DNA from: Pseudodonghicola flavimaris
GTDB lineage: Bacteria; Pseudomonadota; Alphaproteobacteria; Rhodobacterales; Rhodobacteraceae
Length of the DNA stretch: 64,000 bases
Direction of reading: 5' to 3'
Assembly (NCBI RefSeq): GCF_030164425.1
Contig: NZ_JASNJD010000016.1
Coordinates: forward strand, 42,909-106,908
Shown here one piece after another: positions 17,828 through 28,364 of the stretch (its first letter is position 1; every line of letters begins with the position of its first letter). A program made the position numbers and the translations under genes. The notes under the pieces are model-generated. The model saw only the letters and a program-made list of their open reading frames with translations. It was not told the origin of the DNA and searched no databases.

Positions 17828-17858
17828 CTGCGGGCCTCCGCTTGCCGTGAATCCGCGA

Positions 17859-17872
17859 TTGATGTATGTCAA
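17859..17872. promoter_or_regulatory. FNR/Nnr-type binding site
   Basis: TTGATGTATGTCAA, one mismatch from the FNR consensus TTGATnnnnATCAA. It lies about 100 bp upstream of the nsrR GTG, consistent with activation from about -41.5, and 32 bp upstream of the divergent gene. Confidence 0.6.
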
Positions 17873-17972
17873 ACCGCCATTTTGCGAAAGATGTCATAAG
17901 CTCTTCACCCAGCCAGTCCTGGCGCCCCTTTCCGGGGTGGCAGACAGCCAGCTACAACGGAGAGGTACGCCA

Positions 17973-18419
17973 GTGCGGATCACCAAGAGAACCAACATCG
18001 CAATTCGCCTGTTGATGTATTGCGCCGCCCATGAGGATCGCCTGGTCACCAAGGCCGAGATCGCGGAAAGCTGCAATGTCTCGGAAAACCATCTGGCGCA
18101 GGTCATCAACCAGCTGAGCCAGCTGAAGTACCTGAATACCCAGCGTGGCCGCAATGGCGGCATGAGCTTGGCGCGGCCGGCCGAAACCATCCGGATCGGC
18201 GAGGTGTTCCGCCTGCTGGAGGGCGGCTTGCCGCTGGCCGAATGTTTCGCCGATGCCGACAACACCTGTCCGCTGGTGGCCGCCTGCCGGCTGCGTCTGG
18301 CGCTCATGGATGCGGCGCAGGCCTTTTATGCCTCGCTGGACGAGGTGACGCTGGATGCGCTGATCTGCGACAACCTCGATTTGGTAAAACTGCTGCAACC
18401 GGTGACCTGCGGCCGCTGA
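17973..18419 (+). CDS. nsrR: Rrf2-family regulator NsrR (nitric-oxide-sensing repressor)
   Basis: A 148-residue Rrf2 protein: winged helix at residues 1-65 (RITKRTNIAIRLLMYCAA; NVSENHLAQVINQLSQLKYL) and three cluster-ligand cysteines at 91, 99 and 105 in the pattern C-x7-C-x5-C. The spacing and the IRIGEVFRLLEGG stretch match NsrR, which binds an Fe-S cluster that reacts with NO. GTG 17973 is chosen because GGAGAGG lies 7 nt upstream. The FNR/Nnr-type site upstream fits anaerobic or nitrosative control. IscR or RirA are less likely because the DNA-binding part and Cys spacing look NsrR-like. Confidence 0.85.
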   Translation: MRITKRTNIAIRLLMYCAAHEDRLVTKAEIAESCNVSENHLAQVINQLSQLKYLNTQRGRNGGMSLARPAETIRIGEVFRLLEGGLPLAECFADADNTCPLVAACRLRLALMDAAQAFYASLDEVTLDALICDNLDLVKLLQPVTCGR

Positions 18420-18450
18420 CCCGGCCCGCACCGCGTTGTTGGCGCCGGGA

Positions 18451-20982
18451 TCATTCCCGTGCGCGCAGGGTTTGCGCCGGCCGCGCCGCCAGCGGCCGCC
18501 AGGCGAAGAGCAGGCCGGCCAGAAGCGTGGCCAGGATGCCGCCGGCCACCACCAGAAGGGCAGAGGGCCAGATCACCGTGAAGTCGGTGTCCAGAACCTG
18601 TTGGGTGATGGCCCAGGCCGCGCCCAGCCCGGTGGCCAGCGCCACCAGCCCGGCCGCTCCGCCCAGAATGGCGCTGCGCAGCGCGAAGCTCAGCAGGATG
18701 CGCAGACGGGCGGCGCCCAGGGTCTTGAGGATCGCCGCCTCATAGGTGCGGGCACCGACCCCGGCGGCGGCGGCACCGATCAGCACCAGAAATCCGGTGA
18801 CCAGCGAAATCCCCGCGCCCCAGCGGGTGGCGGCGGAGATGCCCGAGAGCACCTCTGCCACCCGGTCGATGGCGTCGCGCACCCGGATCGCGGTGATATT
18901 GGGGAACTGACCGGCCAGATCGCGCAGGATCGCTGCCTCTGCCTCAGGATCGGCATAGACGGTGGCGATGAAACTGTGCGGCGCACCGGATAGCGCGGCA
19001 GGGTTCATCGTCAGAACGAAGCCCATGCCGGCGGTGGAAAAATCGACCTCACGGAAGCTGGTGATGGTGGCGGTGATGTCCCGGCCGAGGATATTGACGG
19101 TCATCTGATCGCCGAGCTGCAGGCCGAGTTCCGCGGCTTCTTCGGCGGCGAAGCTGATCTGCGGCGCGCCGGCATAGTCGCTGGGCCACCATTGCCCGGC
19201 GGTGATCCGGGTGTTGGCGCCGGGGGCGGCGGCATAGGTGATGCCGCGATCGCCACGGACCACCCAGTGATCGCCCGCCACCTCGCGCGCGGGTCTGCCG
19301 TTGATGCGGGTGATCACCCCGCGCAGCATCGGCGCGCTTTCGACCTTGTGCACGCCCGGGTCGTCCTGAAGCCGGGCGAGGAAGCCGGGCATTTGGTCCT
19401 TCTGGATGTCGACGAAGAAATAGGAGGGGGCGACCTCGGGCAGATTGCCGGAGATCGCATGGCGCAGGTTGCCGTCGATCTGGCCGACTGCTGAAAGCAC
19501 CGAGAGGCCGAGGCCGAGCGAGAGCACCACCGATCGGGCGCCCTCCTGCCGCGAGCCGATGGCATCGAGCGCCCATCTGAGCGCCGGGCGACCCCGCGCC
19601 AGCGGCCCTAGGCGGCGAGCCAGGTGTCGCAGCAGCCCGGCGGCCAGCGCCAGGGCCAGAAGCGCCACGGCGATCCCGCCCGCGGTCCAGAGCGTCAGCC
19701 GCCAGGTCCCGGCAAAGAGCGCCGCCAGGGTGATGAGCAGGGCCAGTGCCGCGCCGATGGCGATCAGATATCGCGGCGCCGGCCACAGCCTGGCCCCGGA
19801 GAGCGCCTCGCGCAGGAGGGTCGCGGCGCGCACCTCCTCGGTCCGGGCCAGTGGCCAGAGGGTGAAGATCAGCGCCGTCAGCGCGCCATAGAGCGCCGCC
19901 TCCGCCAGTGGCCGGGGATAGAGCGCGAAGACCGCCGGCACCGGCAGTTCCGCCCCGATCAGCGGCCCCAGCAGTAGCGGCAGCAGCCCGCCCAGCGTCA
20001 CCCCGAGGCCGATGCCGATCAGCGCCAGCACGCCGATCTGCAGGAAATAGGTCAGAAAGATCGTTGCCCGGTCGGCTCCCAGCGTGCGGAGCGTGGCAAT
20101 CACCGCCGTCTTGCCGGCCAGATAGCTGCGCACGGCGGCGGAAACGCCCACGCCGCCCACCGCCAGGCCGGAGAGGCCGACCAATACCAGAAAGGCGCCC
20201 AGACGGTCGACGAACTGTTTCACGCCGGGAGCGCCGTTGCGGGCATCGCGCCAGCGCATGCCGGTGTCGGCGAACTGGTGGCGGGCGGCGCCGGCCAGCT
20301 GGTGCAGATCGCTGCCCGGCGGCAGGTCCAGTCGGTATTTGGTGGAATAGAGCGTACCGGGGGCCAGCAGGCCCGATTGCGCCAGCGCCGGCGTGGCCAC
20401 CAGCGTGCGCGGCCCCAGCGCGAAGCCCGCCCCAGCGCCATCGGGTTCCTTGAACAGCGTCGCCATCAGCACGAAGTCCTGGGTGCCGAGACGGAAGCGG
20501 TCGCCGGGGGCGATGCCCAGCCGGTCGCTCAGCACCCGTTCCATCACCCCACCGGGCAGCCCGTCCTGTCCGGCCAGCGCCTGGTCCAGCGGCATCTCGG
20601 GGGCAAGCCGGACACTGCCGACCAGCGGGTAGGCGGTATCGACCGCCTTGACCTGAGTCAGCGCGCGCTCTGCCTCTCCCTCATGGTCGACCAGCGCCAT
20701 CGACCGGAAATCGACGATCTCCGAAACCCGGTCGGCGGTCTCTGCCATCCAGGCGCGTTCTGCCTCGCTGGCGAAGCGGTAGGTGAATTCCATCTCGGCA
20801 TCGCCGCCCAGCAGCGCGGCGCCTTCGCGTGCCAGCCCGGTTTCGATCGCGGCGCGCACCGATCCGACGGCGGCAATGGCGGCAACCCCCAGTGTCAGGC
20901 AGGCGAGGAAGATGCCGAAGCCGCGGACACCGCCGCGCAATTCGCGGCGGGCGAAGCGCAGCGCCAGTGTCAGCGCCCTCAT
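18451..20982 (-). CDS. ybbP: ABC transporter permease YbbP (FtsX-like)
   Basis: An 843-residue permease with an N-terminal membrane helix (residues 20-42), a large periplasmic MacB-type domain, a central group of helices, a second periplasmic domain and a C-terminal FtsX three-helix block. This is the tandem-FtsX architecture of YbbP. It forms a type VII (mechanotransmission) ABC complex with the ATPase YbbA encoded just upstream; the start codon overlaps the ybbA stop by 4 bp. The tesA-ybbA-ybbP cluster is conserved in proteobacteria and is linked to handling of lipophilic molecules. Confidence 0.9.
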   Translation of the reverse strand: MRALTLALRFARRELRGGVRGFGIFLACLTLGVAAIAAVGSVRAAIETGLAREGAALLGGDAEMEFTYRFASEAERAWMAETADRVSEIVDFRSMALVDHEGEAERALTQVKAVDTAYPLVGSVRLAPEMPLDQALAGQDGLPGGVMERVLSDRLGIAPGDRFRLGTQDFVLMATLFKEPDGAGAGFALGPRTLVATPALAQSGLLAPGTLYSTKYRLDLPPGSDLHQLAGAARHQFADTGMRWRDARNGAPGVKQFVDRLGAFLVLVGLSGLAVGGVGVSAAVRSYLAGKTAVIATLRTLGADRATIFLTYFLQIGVLALIGIGLGVTLGGLLPLLLGPLIGAELPVPAVFALYPRPLAEAALYGALTALIFTLWPLARTEEVRAATLLREALSGARLWPAPRYLIAIGAALALLITLAALFAGTWRLTLWTAGGIAVALLALALAAGLLRHLARRLGPLARGRPALRWALDAIGSRQEGARSVVLSLGLGLSVLSAVGQIDGNLRHAISGNLPEVAPSYFFVDIQKDQMPGFLARLQDDPGVHKVESAPMLRGVITRINGRPAREVAGDHWVVRGDRGITYAAAPGANTRITAGQWWPSDYAGAPQISFAAEEAAELGLQLGDQMTVNILGRDITATITSFREVDFSTAGMGFVLTMNPAALSGAPHSFIATVYADPEAEAAILRDLAGQFPNITAIRVRDAIDRVAEVLSGISAATRWGAGISLVTGFLVLIGAAAAGVGARTYEAAILKTLGAARLRILLSFALRSAILGGAAGLVALATGLGAAWAITQQVLDTDFTVIWPSALLVVAGGILATLLAGLLFAWRPLAARPAQTLRARE

Positions 20983-21674
20983 TCGGCGGCGTCCCGCGCC
21001 GCGTCGGGGTCGAGCCGGCCGTCGCGCAGCCGCACCACCCGGTCGCAGCGGGCGGCGAGCTCGGGCGCATGGGTCACCAGCACCAGCGTGGCGCCATGGC
21101 GGTCGCGCAGCGCGAAGAGCATGTCCATGATCGCGCGCCCGTTGGTTTCGTCGAGATTGCCGGTGGGTTCATCGGCCAGGAAAATCTGCGGTCGCGGGGC
21201 GGAGGCGCGGGCCAGCGCCACCCGCTGCTGTTCGCCGCCCGATAGCTCGGCCGGGTAATGGCCGGCGCGATGGGCCAGGCCGACCGCCTCCAGCTCGGCC
21301 TCGGCCCGGGTGAAGGCATCGCGGTGGCCGGCCAGTTCCAGCGGCGTCGCCACATTTTCCAGCGCGGTCATGGTGGGGATCAGGTGGAAGGATTGGAACA
21401 CCACCCCCATGTGATCGCGGCGGAACCGTGCCAGGGCATCCTCGTCCATCGCGGTCAGGTCATGGCCCAGTGCGGCGACGCTGCCGCCGGTGGCCCGCTC
21501 CAGCCCGCCCATCAGCATCAGCAGCGACGATTTGCCAGAGCCGGAGGGACCGATCAGGCCCAGGGTTTCGCCTGCCGGAACGCTGAGGCTGATGCCATGC
21601 AGGATATCCACCCGACCTGCATTGCCATTCAGCGATAAAGCCGCATCTTTGAGCGAGAGGATCGGGTCGGGCAT
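20979..21674 (-). CDS. ybbA: ABC transporter ATP-binding protein YbbA
   Basis: A 231-residue LolD/MacB-type ATPase with Walker A GPSGSGKSS, signature LSGGEQQRVALARA and Walker B IFLADEPTGNLD. Start MPDPILSLKD at 21674 with AGGA 7 nt upstream; the frame continues to 21806 but overlaps the divergent tesA. It powers the YbbP permease and is translationally coupled to it. Its upstream region is shared with tesA. Confidence 0.92.
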   Translation of the reverse strand: MPDPILSLKDAALSLNGNAGRVDILHGISLSVPAGETLGLIGPSGSGKSSLLMLMGGLERATGGSVAALGHDLTAMDEDALARFRRDHMGVVFQSFHLIPTMTALENVATPLELAGHRDAFTRAEAELEAVGLAHRAGHYPAELSGGEQQRVALARASAPRPQIFLADEPTGNLDETNGRAIMDMLFALRDRHGATLVLVTHAPELAARCDRVVRLRDGRLDPDAARDAAE

Positions 21675-21726
21675 CGGCAGGTCCTGAGCAGCGGGCGGTT
21701 TCTTGGGATATGGAGCGCGGGACTGA

Positions 21727-22374
21727 ATGTACAAGTTTGTCATGGCATTGATCCTGACCTTTTGTGGCGCGTTGGCCACGGCGCAGGCGGTGCGGGCCGA
21801 GGTCACGGTGGCCGCCCTCGGCGACAGTCTGACGCAGGGCTACGGGTTGCCGGAGGCCGATGGCTTCGTGCCGCAGATGCAGCGCTGGCTGCGGGCAGAA
21901 GGCGCAGAGGTGGTGCTGATCAATGCCGGGGTCTCGGGCGATACCACGGCCGGTGGCGCCGCCCGGGTGGACTGGACGCTGAGCCCGGAGGTTGATGCGA
22001 TGATCGTCACGCTGGGCGGTAACGATATGTTGCGGGGGATCGATCCGGCCGTCTCGCGCGCCAATCTGGATCGGATCCTGGCCGCTGCGGACACGGCCGG
22101 GGTCAGGGTTCTGCTGATCGGGATGCAGGCGCCGGGCAATTACGGGCCCGAGTACAAGGCCGCTTTTGACGCGATGTACCCCGAGCTTGCCGCGGCGCAT
22201 GGGGCGCTTTACGCCGAGAGCTTCTTTGCCGGGCTGACCGGAGAGAGCGGCGATCCGGCGGCGCTGGGGCGCTTCATGCAGGCCGATGGCATCCATCCCA
22301 ATGCCGAGGGCGTCCGGCGGATCGTGGCGGCGCTGGGGCCCAGGGTGCTGGAGCTGGTGGGCGCGGTGGAATGA
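21727..22374 (+). CDS. tesA: Arylesterase / lysophospholipase TesA (GDSL family)
   Basis: A 215-residue SGNH hydrolase: signal peptide residues 1-24 (ALATAQAVRA), catalytic GDSLTQG with Ser34, NAG and GGND blocks, and the C-terminal DGIHPNAEG with Asp and His of the triad. It is a periplasmic thioesterase/esterase/lysophospholipase. It is divergent from ybbA, a conserved arrangement. An ATG at 21742 (MALIL) is an alternative start that would shorten the signal peptide. Confidence 0.92.
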   Translation: MYKFVMALILTFCGALATAQAVRAEVTVAALGDSLTQGYGLPEADGFVPQMQRWLRAEGAEVVLINAGVSGDTTAGGAARVDWTLSPEVDAMIVTLGGNDMLRGIDPAVSRANLDRILAAADTAGVRVLLIGMQAPGNYGPEYKAAFDAMYPELAAAHGALYAESFFAGLTGESGDPAALGRFMQADGIHPNAEGVRRIVAALGPRVLELVGAVE

Positions 22375-22402
22375 GCCGGGAACAGGGTCGCTGAGACGAA
22401 AA

Positions 22403-22429
22403 CCCCCTCCCGGGCGGGCCGGAAGGGGG
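22403..22429 (-). terminator. cspA terminator
   Basis: Inverted repeat CCCCCT / AGGGGG with an inner CC/GG, followed on the minus strand by TTTTCGTC. It lies 65 bp past the cspA stop and ends both cspA and possibly tesA. Confidence 0.7.
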
Positions 22430-22493
22430 CGAAATCTGCAGACCTCGGGGCGGGCCTCAGTTCAGCGCGCGCTCCGACGGGTCGGGCCGTGAT

Positions 22494-22700
22494 TTAGGCC
22501 AGGACCAGGTTGACTGCCGATTCACGGCCGTCGCGGCCGGATTGCAGATCGTAGGTCACTTTCTGGTTGTCGGCCAGGCCGGTCAGGCCCGAACGCTCAA
22601 CGGCGGAAATGTGCACGAACACATCCTTGCCGCCGTCTTCCGGTGCGATGAAGCCATAGCCTTTGGTCGAGTTGAACCATTTGACGGTGCCGTTTGCCAT
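22494..22700 (-). CDS. cspA: Cold-shock-domain protein
   Basis: A 68-residue CSD protein with both RNA-binding motifs, KGYGFI (RNP1) and VFVHIS (RNP2), in a five-stranded OB fold. It is an RNA chaperone that melts structured mRNA. AGGAG lies 8 nt before the ATG. A leader of up to about 200 bp with short inverted repeats (GGCTC/GAGCC around 22750-22780) precedes it, as in cold-shock genes whose 5' leader controls translation; nothing specific can be assigned in that leader. Confidence 0.95.
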   Translation of the reverse strand: MANGTVKWFNSTKGYGFIAPEDGGKDVFVHISAVERSGLTGLADNQKVTYDLQSGRDGRESAVNLVLA

Positions 22701-22906
22701 CGTCGTTTCTCCTGTTTAAGTCTCTGCCCGCAAAATGCGACAGCTCGGCTCGGTCGTAGCAAGATCGAAGACTGAGCCTTGTGGTAGGAGCAGTAGAGTC
22801 GATAGCGTAACGTTGCGCCCGATAGATGGAACGCGAGATGATGTCACGCAAGGGGGCAGTGCCGCGATTTTCCCGGGCGTAGCAAATCCGCCGCAGAGTC
22901 TGTGCG

Positions 22907-23482
22907 TCAGAGCACGTTGACCACCGTGCCCAGCGGGACCCGTTCATATAGGTCGATCACATGGTCATTCAGCATGCGGATGCAGCCATTCGACCAGCTC
23001 TGTCCGATCGACTCGGGCTGGGTGGTGCCGTGGATGCGGAAATAGGTATCGACCCCGTTCTGGAACAGATAGAGCGCGCGGGCCCCCAGCGGGTTTTCCG
23101 GGCCACCGGGCTGGACATAGGTGTTGCCCTTGAACCGGCCATAGCTGCGCGGGTCGCGCTCGATCATCTCGTCGGTGGGGCGCCAGGTCGGCCATTCCCG
23201 CTTGGCGTCGATGGTGGCGGTGCCGGTGAACTCAAGCCCGGCCTTGCCGACGCCGACACCATAGCGGATCGCGGTTCTGGGCTCGGTCACCCAGTAGAGG
23301 TAATAGGAGCGCGGCAGGATCAGCATCTGGCCGGGCAGGAAATCTTTCCGGATGCGGACATATTGCGGCGTCGGGTCAAAGACCTGCTCCTGCGCCGGGG
23401 CGATTTCGGGCCACAGCAGCGGCAGCGCACCGGCGGCGCTGGCGGTCAGGGCGGTTGTCAGGAAGGAACGGCGGGTCTGCAT
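22907..23482 (-). CDS. L,D-transpeptidase (YkuD domain)
   Basis: A 191-residue exported enzyme. The N-terminus MQTRRSFLTTALTASAAG is Tat-like. The catalytic signature HGTTQPESIGQSWSNGCIRM contains the His and Cys of the YkuD domain, which forms 3-3 peptidoglycan cross-links or attaches proteins to the wall. Start at 23482 has AGGA 6 nt upstream; the open frame from 23515 is longer without support. Confidence 0.93.
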   Translation of the reverse strand: MQTRRSFLTTALTASAAGALPLLWPEIAPAQEQVFDPTPQYVRIRKDFLPGQMLILPRSYYLYWVTEPRTAIRYGVGVGKAGLEFTGTATIDAKREWPTWRPTDEMIERDPRSYGRFKGNTYVQPGGPENPLGARALYLFQNGVDTYFRIHGTTQPESIGQSWSNGCIRMLNDHVIDLYERVPLGTVVNVL

Positions 23483-23582
23483 GATCGGTCCTGGCGTGGT
23501 TTCTGGTTCCCCCACTATAGGGACGGAGGGCCCCGCCCGGTCAACGCCTTTGACGGCGCGCCGGGCGCTGTGGCCACGGGGA

Positions 23583-23861
23583 TCAGCCGGGCAGCAGGCC
23601 GGCGGTCTCCATCGCTTTGAGGATCCGCGTCAGCCGGGCCTGTCGCTGGCCCATGGCGTGCAGCCGCATCGCCAGCCAGAAGGCGAAGAGCGCCCAGACC
23701 GGCAGGGCCACCCAGGCCAGTTGCATCAGCAGAGCGGCGGCCATGAAGAGGGTGGCGGCCATCAGATATTGTACTGACAGCCGGCGGTGGCGCCGCAGGT
23801 CGGTGTCGGGATCGTGCAGATGGGCCGCGATCCAGTCCAGATCCTCCTGGGTCAGCTCCAT
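23583..23861 (-). CDS. Small two-helix membrane protein, unknown
   Basis: A 92-residue protein with an acidic N-terminus (MELTQEDLDWIAAHLHDPDTD), two adjacent hydrophobic segments at about residues 30-48 and 49-67, and a basic C-terminus. It resembles nothing I can name. A 28-codon ORF ends 1 nt upstream of its ATG, suggesting translational coupling. Confidence 0.6.
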   Translation of the reverse strand: MELTQEDLDWIAAHLHDPDTDLRRHRRLSVQYLMAATLFMAAALLMQLAWVALPVWALFAFWLAMRLHAMGQRQARLTRILKAMETAGLLPG

Positions 23862-23862
23862 G

Positions 23863-23949
23863 TCACGGCGCCTCCGGCTGATCGTGTCGGGTGGCGATGC
23901 CGCGGTGGCGGATCAGGCGGGCGGCGGGTGACAAAATAGGCTCTGCCAT
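23863..23949 (-). CDS. Putative 28-residue coupled small ORF
   Basis: Starts MAEPILSPAARLIRHRG and ends QPEAP. AAGGGG lies 6 nt before its ATG, and its TGA is one nucleotide before the ATG of the 92-residue membrane protein gene. The basic middle and position suggest a small upstream protein or a coupling leader. Composition gives no function, and it could be chance. Confidence 0.35.
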   Translation of the reverse strand: MAEPILSPAARLIRHRGIATRHDQPEAP

Positions 23950-24151
23950 GGTGAACCCCTTGGATAAATTGATGAACTAAGACTTTGGAATGCGGTGAGC
24001 CTGCGCGGGAGACAAGCGTTGCACAATGGGAAAACTCAGGCTTTTGTGTCAAACTTGACGATATCACCGGGGCCGGACGGACGTCTTGTCGGACTGGTCC
24101 GGCAGACTTATATGGTTTTGTGAATGTGTTTTCTGTCGAAAGGAACGGATC

Positions 24152-24577
24152 ATGGCGGGCAAGAAACTAACCTGTCTGCACTGCGGCCAGCTGAACCGGG
24201 TGCCGGAGGAGAAGCTGATGGCGGGAGCCAAATGCGGCACCTGCGGCGAGGCGCTGCTGCCGGCCAAGGCAATCGAGGTCGATCCGGCGGTTCTGGCCAA
24301 GGCAGCAAAGAACGATGACTTGCCTCTGGTGGCGGATTTCTGGGCGCCCTGGTGTGGACCGTGCCGGATGATGGCGCCGGAATTCTCCAAGGCGGCGGCG
24401 AGCCTGGAGGGCAGGGCGCGGCTGGTGAAGCTGAACACTGAGGACCACCAGGCCGCCGGCATGAAATACGGCATCCGCGGCATCCCGACGATGGTGGAAT
24501 TCGCCGGCGGGCGCGAGGTGAAGCGCCAATCGGGCGCCATGCGCGAGCCGCAGATCATCGGCTGGATCGGGGCATAA
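24152..24577 (+). CDS. trxC: Thioredoxin 2 (zinc-ribbon thioredoxin)
   Basis: A 141-residue protein: an N-terminal zinc ribbon with Cys pairs at 8/11 and 28/31, followed by a thioredoxin fold with active site WCGPC (Cys68, Cys71) and the cis-Pro loop GIPTMVEF. TrxC is a cytoplasmic disulfide reductase, often induced by oxidative stress. Start at 24152 has AAGGA 7 nt upstream. Monocistronic. Confidence 0.95.
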   Translation: MAGKKLTCLHCGQLNRVPEEKLMAGAKCGTCGEALLPAKAIEVDPAVLAKAAKNDDLPLVADFWAPWCGPCRMMAPEFSKAAASLEGRARLVKLNTEDHQAAGMKYGIRGIPTMVEFAGGREVKRQSGAMREPQIIGWIGA

Positions 24578-24631
24578 GCCGCTCTTCGCGGGGGACTCCT
24601 CAGCCTTCTCCCGGTCAGGGGAGCGGGGGGA

Positions 24632-25321
24632 TCAGAAGCTGAGGGTGGTGATGATCCGGGCGGGCGCCAGCGGCGCGCCCTTGGCATCGGTCATCGCCCG
24701 CAGCCCGCGCAGGCCCGTGCCGGGGATCGCGGCCTCGGCCTGGGCGCGATGCGCGTCGCTGACCCGATCGGCGGTGCAGGCGCCTTCGGCCCGCCAGCGA
24801 CTGTAGGAAATCGGTCCGGCCACGGCCCCCGCGATCACCTGCGGCGCCACATCGTTGGCGGCCACTTGGCCGGAGGCGATCAGCGCCTGGATCGCCTCGC
24901 CGATGATCTCGGCGCTTTCCTTGAATTCCATATCGGCAATGGCGCGCTCGGCCTGGGTCGGGGTGTCGTCGGTCAGGCAATGGCGCGCGACGAACAGCCA
25001 GTCGTGGATCATGTAGGCCGGCGCATAGCCCCAGGGGGAGAAGCCGTTGAACATCTGACCGGCGCGGGGGATCGAGCCGCCATCGGTATAGATCATCTCG
25101 GGCCGGATTTCCTTGGGTACGGCGCCGTCGCCCCGCACCAGCCGCAGCGGATCGCGCGGGTTGGGGACATAGACGAATTTTCCTGCGCCCTCGGTCGCCG
25201 ATCCTTCCCCCACCCACATGACGAAGACGGTGCCCTTGATCTCCCCCTCCGGAAGGGCGTCGTAATCCACCCAGCCGCAGGCGGCGAGAAGGAGCGGGAA
25301 CAGCAGGGAGAGGCGGCGCAT
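24632..25321 (-). CDS. Lipoprotein with DUF1353-like domain
   Basis: A 229-residue protein with a lipoprotein signal (MRRLSLLFPLLLAACG; lipobox LAAC) and a central TDGGSIPRAGQMFNGFSPWGYAPAYMIHDWLF region that resembles the DUF1353 motif (TDxxSIPR, later HDWL). It is predicted to be membrane-anchored in the periplasm. Start at 25321 follows GGAG. DUF1353 is often phage- or peptidoglycan-associated but has no defined activity, and the domain assignment is from memory. Confidence 0.6.
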   Translation of the reverse strand: MRRLSLLFPLLLAACGWVDYDALPEGEIKGTVFVMWVGEGSATEGAGKFVYVPNPRDPLRLVRGDGAVPKEIRPEMIYTDGGSIPRAGQMFNGFSPWGYAPAYMIHDWLFVARHCLTDDTPTQAERAIADMEFKESAEIIGEAIQALIASGQVAANDVAPQVIAGAVAGPISYSRWRAEGACTADRVSDAHRAQAEAAIPGTGLRGLRAMTDAKGAPLAPARIITTLSF

Positions 25322-25459
25322 GGGGAACTCCGGCGGTTTGGGAAATTGTGCCGGAGCGAGGGAGGTTTGGGAAGGGGCGCGTTTTGATTGAAACGGAGAG
25401 GGTCGCGGCTGGATGAGCCGGGCGAGGGCGGATCGTCTTTGACCCGGGAGCCGCAAAAT

Positions 25460-25489
25460 GGAACGCCCGCCGAAAGGGGCGGGCGTTCC
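25460..25489 (-). terminator. ettA intrinsic terminator
   Basis: Perfect 12-bp stem GGAACGCCCGCC / GGCGGGCGTTCC, 6-nt loop, then ATTTT on the minus strand, 23 bp past the ettA stop. Confidence 0.9.
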
Positions 25490-25511
25490 GGAGGCTACAT
25501 CAGCGGCAGAA

Positions 25512-27167
<1,656 letters not shown>

Positions 27168-27393
27168 CTGGTCAGCTCCGGCTTTGGGACATCGGCTTAG
27201 GTGTCTATCCAGTCGGCGGCCCAAGGGCAATATCCGGCTTGGCCGCGGCATCGCATTCCCTGCCCTGCCGAAGGGGGGAAAGGGCGGGCGCCGGAAAGGC
27301 GCGACGCAGTTCGGCAGGATGCGTCGAAGGAATGGGCATCTTCGGCGATTTGCCGCGCCAAACCGGCGGAAACCGGGTGCAGGGGTTGAAACC

Positions 27394-27408
27394 TGACTTG
27401 AATGCTCA
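27394..27408 (+). promoter_or_regulatory. Possible iron-responsive (IRO-type) site
   Basis: TGA-N9-TCA, the loose IRO pattern of RirA-regulated genes, 44 bp upstream of the siderophore-interacting protein gene. The pattern is short and can occur by chance. Confidence 0.25.
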
Positions 27409-27451
27409 GAAATAAGAGGCCGCGCCTATCGCGCAGAAGGAGAGACGTTCC

Positions 27452-28291
27452 ATGTCCGCACAGACCCCGCCCGCCGCCGCGCCGTCGTCCATTCCCAACC
27501 TCAGACGCCCGGCGCAGAAACGCCCGTCGGCCCGGGTGGTGACCGTCGCGGACACGCAGCGGATCAGCCCCAATATGATCCGCCTGACCCTGACCGCGCC
27601 GGAGCTGGCGAATGTGCCGCTCGGCTGCGAGGGGGCGAACTGCAAGATCCTGCTGCCTGAGCCGGGGGAGGCGCGCGAGGCCTTTGCCGCCCGGTTGAGC
27701 GAGGGGCAGCGGCCGGTGACGCGGACTTATACAGTGCGCTACTGGCGGCCGGAGCTGCTGGAAATGGATGTCGATTTCGTCGATCACGGCGATGGCGGGC
27801 CGGCCAGCGCCTTCGCCCGGGCCGCCGAGCCGGGCGATTTCTGCGCGCTGGCGGGGCCGGGCCCGGCCAAGATCACCGATTTCGTCGCCGACTGGTATCT
27901 GGTCGCTGCCGATATGTCGGCGCTGCCTGTGGCTGCGGCGGTGCTGGAGGCGATGCCGCGTGATGCCAAGGGGATCGCGATCTTCGAGATCACCAGCCCC
28001 GAGGATCGTCAGGAGATCGATGCGCCGGAAGGGATCGAGCAGCATTGGCTGCTGCAGCCCGATCCGCATGTGCCCTCTACCGTGCAGGAGGAGATGATCC
28101 GCGAGCTCGACTGGCCGGCCGGCCGGGTGCAGACCTGCATCGCTGGCGAAAGCGGCGTGATCAAGGCGCTGCGGGGATTCCTGCATCAGGAGAAGGGGCT
28201 CGACCGGGGCGACACCTATATCTCCGGCTACTGGAAGATTGGCCTGGTGGAAGACGAGCACCAGAAGATGAAACGGGCCGAAAACGCCTGA
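27452..28291 (+). CDS. Siderophore-interacting protein (ferric-chelate reductase)
   Basis: A 279-residue FAD/NAD(P)H-dependent reductase of the ViuB/SIP family. The FAD-binding motif appears as [15 protein letters not shown] at about residues 88-102, and the NAD-binding C-terminal half ends with the SIP signature [21 protein letters not shown]. It reduces Fe(III)-siderophores in the cytoplasm to release iron. It is monocistronic and lacks adjacent transporter genes. A GGAGAGA precedes the ATG. Confidence 0.88.
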   Translation: MSAQTPPAAAPSSIPNLRRPAQKRPSARVVTVADTQRISPNMIRLTLTAPELANVPLGCEGANCKILLPEPGEAREAFAARLSEGQRPVTRTYTVRYWRPELLEMDVDFVDHGDGGPASAFARAAEPGDFCALAGPGPAKITDFVADWYLVAADMSALPVAAAVLEAMPRDAKGIAIFEITSPEDRQEIDAPEGIEQHWLLQPDPHVPSTVQEEMIRELDWPAGRVQTCIAGESGVIKALRGFLHQEKGLDRGDTYISGYWKIGLVEDEHQKMKRAENA

Positions 28292-28364
28292 GCGCCGATC
28301 CTCCGGTTTCGGCTGGACCGTCCGAAGCACGCGCCTTAGGGTCGCGCGCCAGAGGAGTTCGGGC

